DNA of 64,000 bases, taken from positions 3,658,001 to 3,722,000 of the forward strand of contig NZ_CP145335.1 in assembly GCF_049568105.1 (NCBI RefSeq), read 5' to 3'. Source of the DNA: Salinisphaera sp049568105. Its GTDB lineage: Bacteria > Pseudomonadota > Gammaproteobacteria > Nevskiales > Salinisphaeraceae. A program made the translations under genes and the position numbers. The notes under the pieces are model-generated. The model made no database searches. It worked only from the letters and a program-made list of their open reading frames with translations, and was not told the DNA's origin. Every line of letters starts with the position of its first letter. Position 1 is the first letter of the stretch. Positions 19,166-27,244 of this stretch are shown here, piece by piece.

Positions 19166-19434
19166 GCCCGGGTTTCCATCTCAGGGCCTGCGACCATACG
19201 CAAGCTCTGGGATGGCAATGCGAAGAGCCAAGCTTCTTCGCCAGTTCATAGGCTCGATGCGCTACCTGCTTGAGCGCAACGCCCACGACGCCTACCTAAT
19301 AGACGGCTCCCGCGGACCACTCGAAACCCACCACAGTCTAAGCATCTCCAGCCTCGCTGTCGTCGGCCGCACCACGCAGGGCCTGCGCGCTGCAAGACCT
19401 GGCACGACTGGCCCGGCCGCGGCCGCCGAATGAT

Positions 19435-19812
19435 TCAGCCGGCATAATCCAACGCCTCGCAATGATCGAGCAAGCGCCCTAGATCATCCAGAAGTTTGTC
19501 CAACTCTAGCGTCTGACCATCTCGCATGATGTCTTTGCCCAAGTCATCAGGAAACGGCGGCACTGATTGGATCATGCCAATCAACGGACCAATGGCTGCT
19601 GCTTCGCTATGGGCCGCATCTTCGCTCAGAGAGCCGAAATCGCCCGCGTCATGATGGGTCGCGCGGATTTTTTTAGCTAACGCACAAGCGTAAGCCGCCT
19701 TGCCCTGCCGAGAGACATCCAGCTTCGTAAAGCTATCACTGGCGAAAGCCATACTCGAATAACATAGGCACAAACCGAGCAAGGCAGAAGAAAATCCGGC
19801 GAGAACCCTCAT
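19435..19812 (-). CDS. Hypothetical exported protein
   Basis: This 125-residue protein has a convincing signal peptide: MRVLAGFSSALLGLCLCYSSMAFA, with likely cleavage after AFA at 24. The mature part is about 100 residues, mostly helical, with two Cys (in YACALAKK and DHCEALDY) that could form a disulphide in the periplasm. I recognise no family. Coding is supported by the signal peptide and the absence of a better frame. It runs opposite to its neighbours on both sides. Confidence 0.6.
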   Translation of the reverse strand: MRVLAGFSSALLGLCLCYSSMAFASDSFTKLDVSRQGKAAYACALAKKIRATHHDAGDFGSLSEDAAHSEAAAIGPLIGMIQSVPPFPDDLGKDIMRDGQTLELDKLLDDLGRLLDHCEALDYAG

Positions 19813-20097
19813 ATAGCCGCTTCAACCAATCATCAAACCAGCCTAAATCATAGCCCACCTCGAACAACACGCCCGACCGGGTATGGCACAAGCGTTACGA
19901 CGCACGACATTCGAGCGGCTCCAAGGCTCGCCGAACCATCAGGCCAAGCGGCTGCAAGACGGCGACTGCATACAACAAGACCTGGCCGGCATTGTTCCAA
20001 GCCGGCGATCCGCTCGATACGCGGCTCGGCATGCGCCCAGTAACGTGGCCCTCATGTAGAGTGCCCCACCGCTCCCCAAACGTGGCAGCCGCGGTCT

Positions 20098-21420
20098 ATG
20101 GCCAAACTCATCAAAATATGGAACGACCTGCGCAGCAGCTTCTGGTTCCTGCCCATGATCATGACAGTGATCGGCATGCTCCTATCGCTGGCGTTCACGC
20201 GGTTGGACATCGCGCTGGGCAACGACTGGGCACACACCCTGCCCTGGGTCTTGCAGATTCAGCCGGACGGAGCACGCGGGCTGCTCTCGACGGTCGCCGG
20301 TTCGATGATCGGGGTAGCCGGGGTGACGTTTTCGATCACCATCGCGTCGCTGGCCTATACCACGTCGATGCTCGGGCCGCGCCTGCTCACCAACTTCATG
20401 GACGACCTCGGCAACCAGTTCACCCTGGGCACGTTCTTGTCGACGTTCATCTATTGCCTGCTACTACTGCGCTCGATTCATTCGGGCGACGACCCGGGCG
20501 ATGTATTCATCCCGTATCTCGCCCTGACCTTCGCGATGCTGCTCACACTAGCCAGCGTCGCGGTGCTGATCTACTTCATCCACCATGTCGTGACCTCGTT
20601 ACATGTCTCGCAGGTGGTCGCCAATGTCGCCAGCGATCTGAACGCGGCACTGGCCGAAGACCAGCGTTATTCCCGGACGCTCAGCCACCAGCCGGCCGCC
20701 CATCTACCCAAGGATTTCGACGCCACCGCGGTCTCCGTCCGGGCCGGGCATGATGGCTACATTCAGAACCTGAGCTATGCGTCGCTCGTACAACAGGCCA
20801 CGCAACACGATCTCGTGCTCAAACTCGAGCTCGAACCGGGAGATTTCGCCGGCGAAGGCCAGGCGCTGCTCCGGGCCTGGCCACCGACACATATCGATGA
20901 GCGCCTGAGCCGTCGACTGTATGGGGCCTACGCCCAGGGCCCACAGCGGACCAAGCCCCAGGATGTCCGGTTTCTGGTCAACGAACTGGTCGAGATCGCG
21001 GCCCGCGCGCTCTCGCCGTCGATGAACGATCCATATACCGCCATGAACTGCCTGGACTGGCTCTGCGCGGCGCTCAATCGGCTGGCCAAAGCCGACGTCG
21101 TGAGCATGCACCGGTTCGACGACAACGACGTCCTACGGCTCTATGCGCCGGCCTTCAATTTCGAGGCCCTGGCGCTGGCGATATTCGACCAGCTGCGCCC
21201 CTATTTCGCCGCCGACCGTAACGCGGCGCGCCATATGCTCGTCTGCATGGGCGAAGTGGCCGAATTCACGCGACGCTGCGAACAGCGCCGCTTGATGCGC
21301 GATCTGGCCGATGCGCTCTACGAAGCCACCTGGCCCAACCTGCCCACCGAGCGCGACCGCCAAATGATCGAGCACACGTTTGGCCAGACACAGCACCGGC
21401 TCGGTGAAATCGACGCCTAA
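20098..21420 (+). CDS. DUF2254 predicted membrane protein
   Basis: This 440-residue inner-membrane protein has four N-terminal hydrophobic segments: FWFLPMIMTVIGMLLSLAF, STVAGSMIGVAGVTFSITIASLAY, FTLGTFLSTFIYCLLLL and YLALTFAMLLTLASVAVLIYFIHHV. A large cytoplasmic C-terminal region follows, including RTKPQDVRFLVNELVEIAARALSPSMNDPYTA, the most conserved DUF2254 block. The function of this family is not established. The ATG at 20098 gives a full-length protein of the expected size. No operon partner is visible. Confidence 0.88.
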   Translation: MAKLIKIWNDLRSSFWFLPMIMTVIGMLLSLAFTRLDIALGNDWAHTLPWVLQIQPDGARGLLSTVAGSMIGVAGVTFSITIASLAYTTSMLGPRLLTNFMDDLGNQFTLGTFLSTFIYCLLLLRSIHSGDDPGDVFIPYLALTFAMLLTLASVAVLIYFIHHVVTSLHVSQVVANVASDLNAALAEDQRYSRTLSHQPAAHLPKDFDATAVSVRAGHDGYIQNLSYASLVQQATQHDLVLKLELEPGDFAGEGQALLRAWPPTHIDERLSRRLYGAYAQGPQRTKPQDVRFLVNELVEIAARALSPSMNDPYTAMNCLDWLCAALNRLAKADVVSMHRFDDNDVLRLYAPAFNFEALALAIFDQLRPYFAADRNAARHMLVCMGEVAEFTRRCEQRRLMRDLADALYEATWPNLPTERDRQMIEHTFGQTQHRLGEIDA

Positions 21421-21726
21421 CGCCGACCATCCACGCCGGGCGCAATCCGAGCCGCGGTGATCGCCACCGGCGCAGCGTCGGTCTAGGCGCTGCTGTCGAC
21501 GAGCCGATGGCGCGCCGGGCCCGGCCAGCATCTCCAGCCGTTTATGCGCCGGCACGCCCGCAAAAACAGCGGGTTAGCCGTCCGATCGCCGCCATTCGCA
21601 GTTGATGACACCGCAAGACCTGCCCGACTTTCTAAAAAAGTAGTCGGTCTCTGACAAGCGCAGTCATCATATCCGGTGACGTTGGCCCTGCCATATGCAA
21701 AAACACAAAGCGCCGGGAAGCGAATC
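21421..21726. other. Intergenic, nothing recognised
   Basis: A 306-bp gap with short unsupported frames only. A T- and A-rich stretch near 21630-21675 is a plausible promoter area for the MpaB-like gene. Confidence 0.4.
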
Positions 21727-22668
21727 ATGAACCGCGTCTATTCCAGAAAATGGGGCGTGCGGCACAACCCGGCCGTACGCCAGGAAATCGACTCGCTCGA
21801 TGCCGAAAACGATGCCCAGCGCATCGTCCACCTGCTCGCAGCCTACGAATTCGCCTGGGAATTCAACCGGGCGCTCGAAGTCGCGCTGTTCTATACCTAC
21901 GGCAGCGAACCGGTATCCAAGCTGCTCGATCGCACCGCCGAGTTCGAAAAACACGGCCAGAAGCGATACGACGATACCGCGCTACTCATCGGCTATTTCA
22001 TCGAATTCGGCTGGGACGGCGAGGTCGGACGCCGCGCCATCGAACGGATGAACCAGACCCACGCCCACTACCGCATCCACAACGACGAATTTCTGTTCGT
22101 GCTCTGGACCTTTATCGCCTTCCCCATCCGCTGGACCGAACGCTACGGCCGGCGGCCGATGACGCGCCACGAACAACAGGCCTGGTTCAACTTCTGGCGC
22201 GGCATCGGCGAACGCATGGGCATCCAAGATATTCCACGTTCAAAACCCGAATACGATGCCTGGACCCAGCGCTACGAAGCCAGAACGTTCGTGTATTCCG
22301 AAGCCAGCGCACGCGTTAGCGATGCCACGGTACGCATCATCGAAGGGTGGCTGCCAGGCATCCTGCGTTTCGGCGTCAAACCCATCGTCTGCTGTCTTAT
22401 GCCACAACAATTTCTGGATGCCGTCGGTTATCCGCATCCACGCCCCTGGCTGCGCCACAGCGTTGAAGGCACGCTGCGGCTGGTCGGCGGCGTGCGGCGC
22501 ATCTTCGCCATTGGGCGCTATCCAGGCGAAACCGCCAAGCGTAAGCAACGAACCTATCCGTCGGGCTACGCCATCGAAGAGATGGCGCCCGTCAATCTCA
22601 GCACGCGCGTACCACGACGCGGTGCTACGGCGGCGGGCCGGTCACGGCCCGAGAATTCCTCGCGATAA
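21727..22668 (+). CDS. Oxygenase MpaB-family (DUF2236) protein
   Basis: This 313-residue soluble protein belongs to the DUF2236 group, related to latex-clearing proteins and MpaB, which bind a b-type heme through conserved His residues. Family-like segments are LAAYEFAWEFNRALEVALFYTYGSEPVSKLL (about 29-59), KRYDDTALLIGYFIEFGWDG, and NDEFLFVLWTFIAFPIRWTERYGRRPMTRHEQQAWFNFW (about 118-157). Several His, in THAHYRIHND, are candidate ligands. The ATG at 21727 is preceded by GGGAAG. Substrate is unknown; other members act on hydrophobic compounds. It stands alone, next to a mobile-element remnant on the right. Confidence 0.8.
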   Translation: MNRVYSRKWGVRHNPAVRQEIDSLDAENDAQRIVHLLAAYEFAWEFNRALEVALFYTYGSEPVSKLLDRTAEFEKHGQKRYDDTALLIGYFIEFGWDGEVGRRAIERMNQTHAHYRIHNDEFLFVLWTFIAFPIRWTERYGRRPMTRHEQQAWFNFWRGIGERMGIQDIPRSKPEYDAWTQRYEARTFVYSEASARVSDATVRIIEGWLPGILRFGVKPIVCCLMPQQFLDAVGYPHPRPWLRHSVEGTLRLVGGVRRIFAIGRYPGETAKRKQRTYPSGYAIEEMAPVNLSTRVPRRGATAAGRSRPENSSR

Positions 22669-22716
22669 CTCGGAACCCTCGCTCGGGAAGAGACCACTGT
22701 TGCCAGACCCCGCCTA

Positions 22717-23435
22717 TCAACTAACCCGCTGGTGCTTCTTCGGCCGCCCTGCTTTGCCCGGTGTGACACGCCGGCCCAGCATTGCTTCCACTTCACTTTG
22801 AAAGCGCTCGGTACCCAGCGCATAGTTGCCGTTCGTCGCCGCTCGGGTTTGGTCGACGAGCCTAGGATCCAGCTCGTACCGAAAAAGCTCGCGGTATGCT
22901 CGCTGACGCCCGGCCGGGTCATGGCCCAGGTTTTCATACAGAGCGTGCGGCGTCACAAGCCGATTCGCCTCGCCTTGCGCGTTCGCCCGATAGCTTGACC
23001 ATCGATACTCAGCCGGGTGTTCGACCATTCCCGCCCGCACGGGATTCATTTCGATGTAGCGATAGCCCCCCCCCCCCCAACACATACGCTTCTTCCTGGG
23101 TGAGGCAAGAACGAAAGCGCCCTTCCCAGAGCGTACCGCTACGCCGGTAGGTGCGGTTGCGGTTGCGGTTGATGTACTGAACATAGCGTTGACCCAGCCG
23201 CTTCATGAGTCGGCCCAGCCCGTCGATGGTTTTGGCGGTGAGCAACAGATGAACGTGGTTGGTCATTAATACATAAGCATGAACATGGCACGATTCGATC
23301 TTCGCGTACTCGTATAGTCATTCAAGATAGAACTGATAGTCGTCTTCACGCGAAGAAGCAGGTTTGCCGATTATTGCCACGCTGAATCATGTGGACTGGC
23401 ACGTTCGGGAGCATTACGCGTGCTCGAGGCGGCAT
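22717..23435 (-). pseudogene. REP-associated tyrosine transposase (RAYT/Y1_Tnp), broken
   Basis: Reading the reverse strand across three frames reconstructs a RAYT of about 230 residues. ATG at 23435 gives MPPRARVMLPNVPVHMIQRGNNRQ. A one-base shift follows, then DDYQFYLE, an in-frame TGA where Trp is usual, YEYAKIESCHVHAYVLMTNHVHLLLT (the HUH metal-binding motif HVHLL), GLGRLMKRLGQRYVQYINR and LWEGRFRSCL. A run of 13 G then shifts the frame before YRYIEMNPVRAGMVEHPAEYRWSSY. At least two frameshifts and one stop make it non-functional, although the G-run shift could be slippage or a sequencing error. RAYTs mobilise REP hairpins. The element truncates the neighbouring integron cassette array. 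Confidence 0.85.
23066..23078. repeat. Homopolymer of 13 C (G-run on the transposase coding strand)
   Basis: Thirteen consecutive C residues lie inside the RAYT pseudogene, between ...EEAYVL and YRYIEMN. Twelve or fifteen would restore the reading frame across this point. Confidence 0.9.
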
Positions 23436-23734
23436 ACTCTGCTCCTATGAGTGAGCTGTGATGCCAGCATAGTAAGAATCGTGGTCTGTCCCTTATTATT
23501 TCCGTGGGTCCCCCTATTTATTCAACGACTGCAGCCGGTACGATTTTCACGCATGCAACTGCCCGCTACGCTCTATCGGCCCCTAATAGCGATTCTTTAA
23601 CTACATATGTATCGAATCGACTGGAAACCCACATTTTTCTATGCATCCCCTATTCTTTATTTATTGCCAGGCGATATACATATCACAAGACCTGACCCCA
23701 CTGCCTTCGGGCGACGACCGCTTTTGCGACAGCA
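23436..23734. other. Flank of the RAYT element, no gene
   Basis: AT-richer DNA without a supported frame. It contains GTGGTCTGTCCC near 23471 and AGACCTGACCCCACTGCC near 23690. Both resemble the end sequences that commonly flank RAYT-type elements, so this is probably the element's own non-coding flank. Confidence 0.45.
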
Positions 23735-23780
23735 AAAATGGGCGGCGGGTCAAACGTCCGCTGCAACGATTTGTTAGATG
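23735..23780 (-). other. Truncated attC half-site downstream of the VRR-NUC cassette
   Basis: On the reverse strand, 15 bp after the VRR-NUC stop codon, is ATCTAAC (RYYYAAC core, 23779-23773), then AAATC, then GTTGCAGCGGACG. These are the order and spacing of an integron attC R''-spacer-L'' half, with the usual extrahelical G. The complementary half (CGTCCGCTGAAC...GTTRRRY) is missing; the sequence instead runs into RAYT-type flank (GGGGTCAGGTCTTG). I read it as an attC cut by the RAYT insertion. Confidence 0.55.
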
Positions 23781-23794
23781 CCCGCCACGGCCGA

Positions 23795-24589
23795 TCATAA
23801 CTTGGCAAGCTGCAATACCAGCAGCTTTCCAGGCAACAGCGGCTTCATCTTTGTCATGGTGATGATTTGACTCATATGCAGCTTATCCGTCGTTTTTACT
23901 TCTACCCAGAGCATGTCCTCGCCTTTGGCCAGTGTAAGGTCCGGCCAGCCTGCTCGGTACTGATACGGGTCTTCTGCTATGGCCCTGGTTATTTCGCGCA
24001 GAGCTTTGCCACCCAAGGCCGTGAATATAGAACCAATTGCTGCCTCAGTAAGCTCAGGATACGCTTCCTGGACCATTAGCGAACGATAGATTTCCCGAAA
24101 TCCTCGAAGTACCGTATCGCGATCTGCTGCCTCAACCGCGGCTGCGATCTCGGAAATATGGCCTTCATGAATCTTGAGCTGGGCTTCGGTGAATCGACTA
24201 CAGGCGTCTTCCCGTGAGCCGAACGGATTGAGGTTGGCGAATAGGTCCAGCGCAGCCGCACGTATCAAGAGCAGAACTGGGCCACCTTCGCAGTATCCGC
24301 CTTCGTAGCCTTTTTGCTTGTAGTGGCTCCACGCAGTTCGTTCAGGCTCATTTCCAAACTGCACCCCTTCGATTATTTCCAGCGAGATATCAAGCTGGGC
24401 GCATTGATCGGGAAGCTTCAGGCTTGCGACAGCATTCCGCCAACCTTCTAACGTGAGATCGCCGCTCTTCTCCATGAAGCCGCGTCGGACGAGAGCACTC
24501 AATGTACCCTTCTTTACCCGACTGGCATCGCCGCTCAACGCCTCTCTTAGCGCGGCCTTCATCTCGGCAGTCATCTTCTTTTCGGGCAT
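23795..24589 (-). CDS. VRR-NUC domain nuclease, probable integron cassette gene
   Basis: This is a 264-residue protein. The C-terminal 60 residues carry the VRR-NUC (PD-(D/E)XK) signature: GWPDL (Asp217), then WVEVK (Glu230, Lys232), then TDKL and a Gln at 241. This is the pattern of FAN1-type and phage VRR-NUC nucleases. Residues 1-200 are helical and unassigned; KGYEGGYCEGGPVLLLIRAAAL (91-112) recalls the region before the nuclease core in FAN1 relatives. GC content is well below that of the flanking genes. The ATG at 24589 lies within the 3' end of an attC site that separates it from the upstream OLD-like ATPase gene. A truncated attC follows. Expected to cut DNA; a defence role with the ATPase is inference. 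Confidence 0.75.
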   Translation of the reverse strand: MPEKKMTAEMKAALREALSGDASRVKKGTLSALVRRGFMEKSGDLTLEGWRNAVASLKLPDQCAQLDISLEIIEGVQFGNEPERTAWSHYKQKGYEGGYCEGGPVLLLIRAAALDLFANLNPFGSREDACSRFTEAQLKIHEGHISEIAAAVEAADRDTVLRGFREIYRSLMVQEAYPELTEAAIGSIFTALGGKALREITRAIAEDPYQYRAGWPDLTLAKGEDMLWVEVKTTDKLHMSQIITMTKMKPLLPGKLLVLQLAKL

Positions 24590-24663
24590 CTAACGCCTAA
24601 GCTCAGTTGACCGCCCGAAGCGCGGCAGCGCTTCGGGCGGTCAACTGCAGCGACTGGTTGGGC
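24588..24663 (-). other. Integron attC recombination site
   Basis: On the reverse strand the site runs GCCCAAC (RYYYAAC, 24663-24657), CAGTC, GCTGC, and a perfect 19-bp inverted repeat (arms 24646-24628 and 24623-24605, loop TGCC). It then continues GAGC, TTAGGC and GTTAGAT (GTTRRRY, 24594-24588). The L'' and L' boxes pair as GCT(G)CAGTTGACC with GGTCAACTGAGC, leaving one extrahelical G, as folded attC sites require. It lies between the stop of the ATPase gene and the start of the VRR-NUC gene, exactly where a cassette boundary belongs. Confidence 0.88.
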
Positions 24664-24673
24664 GCATCGCCTA

Positions 24674-26410
24674 CTAATGCTCAGCGCCGCTCTGCGATCC
24701 GTGCGTTTTAGTGTATTGGGTTGCACTATCAACGGCTCCGAAGCTTCCTTCGTGCACCTTTTCAACGAACGCTCGTAGCTCTTCCAGGCGACTGTCGGCA
24801 AGCGGAACAGTCGAAAGTAACTTCATTGCAAATTTCGGTCCATGAGAACCAATTTCCGGGCAAAAATTTTCGATCTCGCCAACGGGGACCAAGTAAATAC
24901 CTATCTTCTCCAACTCGTCCCTTAGAGCTTCGTAATCTCGCTGCGCATCTCCTCTTGGAATACCACGCGAACCGTATTTTTTGACTTCGGCCCAAGGCTT
25001 CCCTTGCTTCATTGCCTCAATCACATCGCCTTTAGGCAGTCTTCCGTCCTCCGCCTGTTCAAGCAAGGCAACAATGTCCTCCTTGATCTGCGCAACTGTC
25101 TTGGGCTTTATCCCGCTTCGCACCGCCATCTCAACGCGTTGCCATAGGGGCTGTACCGTCTGCCATTGACCCCCAAAAGCATTCACCGTGGACTCAACCA
25201 GTTCGCGCTCAGACAAGAAGTCGATATCAAACACCGCCTTTACAGGAACACCTATTTTACGCAGTACAGCGGCAATTTTAGAGATGCCATGCTTTCCGCC
25301 GGTCGGTACGTATGCCGTATCTTTCCACTGCAAGTCCGAAACACTTGAAATATGATCCGCTACGGCATTGAGCAATCGACAATCACTATCATCTTCGCAA
25401 ATTATGGTCTGTTCGTGAAAAACACCATCAAGTGCATTGGAGTAGCGGAGCTCGGGTTTTTCCCAAAGCTCTTTAATGACTAGCGGCTCGGCTTCAGAAA
25501 CAATATTGATATCTTCCTCGCGCCGAATGCGTAATATCCGAACTTTTCCTTGAGTTCCCTCCAAAAAGCCACGCATGACGTCGCTACTATGCGTCGCTAC
25601 TATTAATTGACCAACGACGTCGGACGATAATGTCTCACCTAACTTACGCATTTGAGGCGGGTGCAAAAATGCCTCTGGCTCGTCAATTAAGGTGATATCT
25701 CGATTAGCTACAACTGCTTCAAAAAGAATTCCGGCATAACTTTTCATGCCATCGCCTTGTTTGTCGAGCAGCGGTTTCTCTCTAACGGCGTTCACGTAGG
25801 CGTCGCCAACGCGATCAACTACTTCTCCGTTTGCCGGAGCCCCGCCCACATGAATAGGAAGCCTGCTACCTCCTCGAAAATCAAACATGATGTCCGCGCC
25901 AAATGCCCTGCGGAAAAGCGCACTAATTTTTGTCGTTAGCTCTTCATCGTCGTAAAGAACATGCTGAGGCTTTGACTTCTGGTCGCCGGGTGCAATGCTA
26001 CTCTGCTGCTCGCAAATATTAAGCCTTTCATTTGCAGATATTCTCTTTATAAAGCCGCCGACAAGCTGATTTTTCAGATAGGGTTGATCCCATAAGCTCA
26101 AGTTACTTTCATGAACCGACCAATCCTCATATCGGTAGGATTGCGATTGATAATCCGCCTTAGCTTCTAGAAAATTTTTGAGATCGGTTGCGCTTCCCGA
26201 CTTCTGAAGTTCTACCTCCGTCACTACGAAGGCTCGCTCTTTTTCCCCGTTCTGACATATGCCTAGAATTTCTCTCAATGCCTGAGATTTTCCGCTGTTA
26301 TTTGGTCCAACGAGCAACACCTTATCTTCCGAGGAAAGCTCGAAACTTGATCCACCGGAGAAGTTGATTTTCGCTATCTTTGCGGTCGGCTTATCTGGCA
26401 CGGGTACCAC
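24674..26410 (-). CDS. OLD-like ATPase with C-terminal TOPRIM nuclease domain
   Basis: This is a 578-residue protein. The Walker A motif is GPNNSGKS (35-42), a signature-like GDGMKS lies near 219, Walker B is LIDEPEA (241-247), and the switch His is in ATHSSD (272-277). These are the ABC/SMC-type features of OLD ATPases. Toprim motifs follow: ICEDDSD with Glu339, FDID with Asp395 and Asp397, and GEIENF at about 511-516. OLD-family enzymes are ATP-regulated nucleases and include the defence proteins P2 Old and GajA. The start is a GTG at 26410, because an in-frame stop lies just upstream and no ATG is available. Codon use and GC are atypical for the window. It is the upstream member of a two-cassette array with the VRR-NUC gene. 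It is not followed by a UvrD helicase as in Gabija. Confidence 0.85.
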   Translation of the reverse strand: MVPVPDKPTAKIAKINFSGGSSFELSSEDKVLLVGPNNSGKSQALREILGICQNGEKERAFVVTEVELQKSGSATDLKNFLEAKADYQSQSYRYEDWSVHESNLSLWDQPYLKNQLVGGFIKRISANERLNICEQQSSIAPGDQKSKPQHVLYDDEELTTKISALFRRAFGADIMFDFRGGSRLPIHVGGAPANGEVVDRVGDAYVNAVREKPLLDKQGDGMKSYAGILFEAVVANRDITLIDEPEAFLHPPQMRKLGETLSSDVVGQLIVATHSSDVMRGFLEGTQGKVRILRIRREEDINIVSEAEPLVIKELWEKPELRYSNALDGVFHEQTIICEDDSDCRLLNAVADHISSVSDLQWKDTAYVPTGGKHGISKIAAVLRKIGVPVKAVFDIDFLSERELVESTVNAFGGQWQTVQPLWQRVEMAVRSGIKPKTVAQIKEDIVALLEQAEDGRLPKGDVIEAMKQGKPWAEVKKYGSRGIPRGDAQRDYEALRDELEKIGIYLVPVGEIENFCPEIGSHGPKFAMKLLSTVPLADSRLEELRAFVEKVHEGSFGAVDSATQYTKTHGSQSGAEH

Positions 26411-26539
26411 ATCTATTTCTTGTATGATTCGCGGCTACTCTCTTGGAGATACCGAGATACGATTAGTTAACCATCGAGTCAGTAACGTAAGTGCGCGGGT
26501 TGTTACGCAACTACGGTATTTACTTCGGACCGGAATGAC

Positions 26540-26582
26540 GCCCAACGCCAAGTAGACGACATATATCTAATACTAGATATAT
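26540..26582. repeat. Cassette-type core site and AT-rich palindrome upstream of the ATPase gene
   Basis: On the reverse strand GGCGTTGGGC contains GTTGGGC (26546-26540), a GTTRRRY core like those of attI/attC 3' ends, 130 bp before the ATPase start. Immediately on its far side is a perfect inverted repeat, ATATATCTA (26561-26569), four bases, TAGATATAT (26574-26582). No GC-rich attC stem is present. It could be an attI-like entry point or the scar of an attC. Confidence 0.4.
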
Positions 26583-26594
26583 ACCTATCCATAT

Positions 26595-26957
26595 CTATAT
26601 ATCTCCCACGATCCGAGCCGTTAGCCCGAGCCTGGTCGCGACACCGTAGGGCAACACCCAAGCCCGCTCGACGGGCTGCCAACGGCCACCGGCTTGTCGC
26701 ACTTGTTCACGAAGCTCACGTTCCCGGTAATCGATTTTGACGAGCACGGGCTCTTCGGCGGCCCGCCGCATCAAGTGCTGCTCGCGACTACTCGCCGGCT
26801 GCCAGGGCACGCTCTCTTCGATGAGTTCGACGGTTTTGTGGCGTAGACCGGCCTCGCTGTCGTAGCGATAACGCACACAGACCAGCCGCTCGCCATACTT
26901 TTGAACCCGTTGCTTGGTCCCGTTCTGGCCCGGCTTGAGATGTAGTCGAGTTTCCAC
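26595..26957 (-). CDS. Conserved hypothetical protein (120 aa)
   Basis: This small, basic, soluble protein begins METRLHLKPGQNGTK, followed by YGERLVCVRYRYD, KTVELIEESVPW, and a C-terminal motif REQVRQAGGRWQPVERAWVLPYGVATRLG. I recall homologues with the same LKPGQ.GTK, VCVRYRYD and GG.W.P....W..pYg pattern scattered through proteobacteria, often in mobile regions, without assigned function; I cannot verify that here. The stop codon touches the AT-rich palindrome upstream of the OLD-like gene, on the same strand. It may be part of the mobile island rather than of the core genome. Confidence 0.65.
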   Translation of the reverse strand: METRLHLKPGQNGTKQRVQKYGERLVCVRYRYDSEAGLRHKTVELIEESVPWQPASSREQHLMRRAAEEPVLVKIDYRERELREQVRQAGGRWQPVERAWVLPYGVATRLGLTARIVGDI

Positions 26958-27244
26958 AGGCGCCCCCTCGCCTTGGCATGGGGCGACATTAGCGTGATCT
27001 ATTTGGTTATTGAAGCCAAAGACCGGGCTCGGCCGCGAGATGGCACGCTATCTATTTGCAAAATATGGATTTTCTAACGAACCGAATCCTCCGGATGGCA
27101 AAACGGGATTGCCCGGCGTGCGCTTTCGATCAGGGAGGGGAAATCGCAGCGCGCGTTCTAGGGAGAGGGGTATCGGAGTTTCGGCGAGGGTGGGCAGCGG
27201 AGCGTATCGCTACAGACACGCCCCGCCGCCTTTAGCCGTTCAAC

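Noticed and set aside
24674..26410. Gabija system (GajA) as the identity of the ATPase/TOPRIM gene
   Set aside because: No GajB/UvrD-like helicase follows; the neighbour has a VRR-NUC domain and is separated by an attC.
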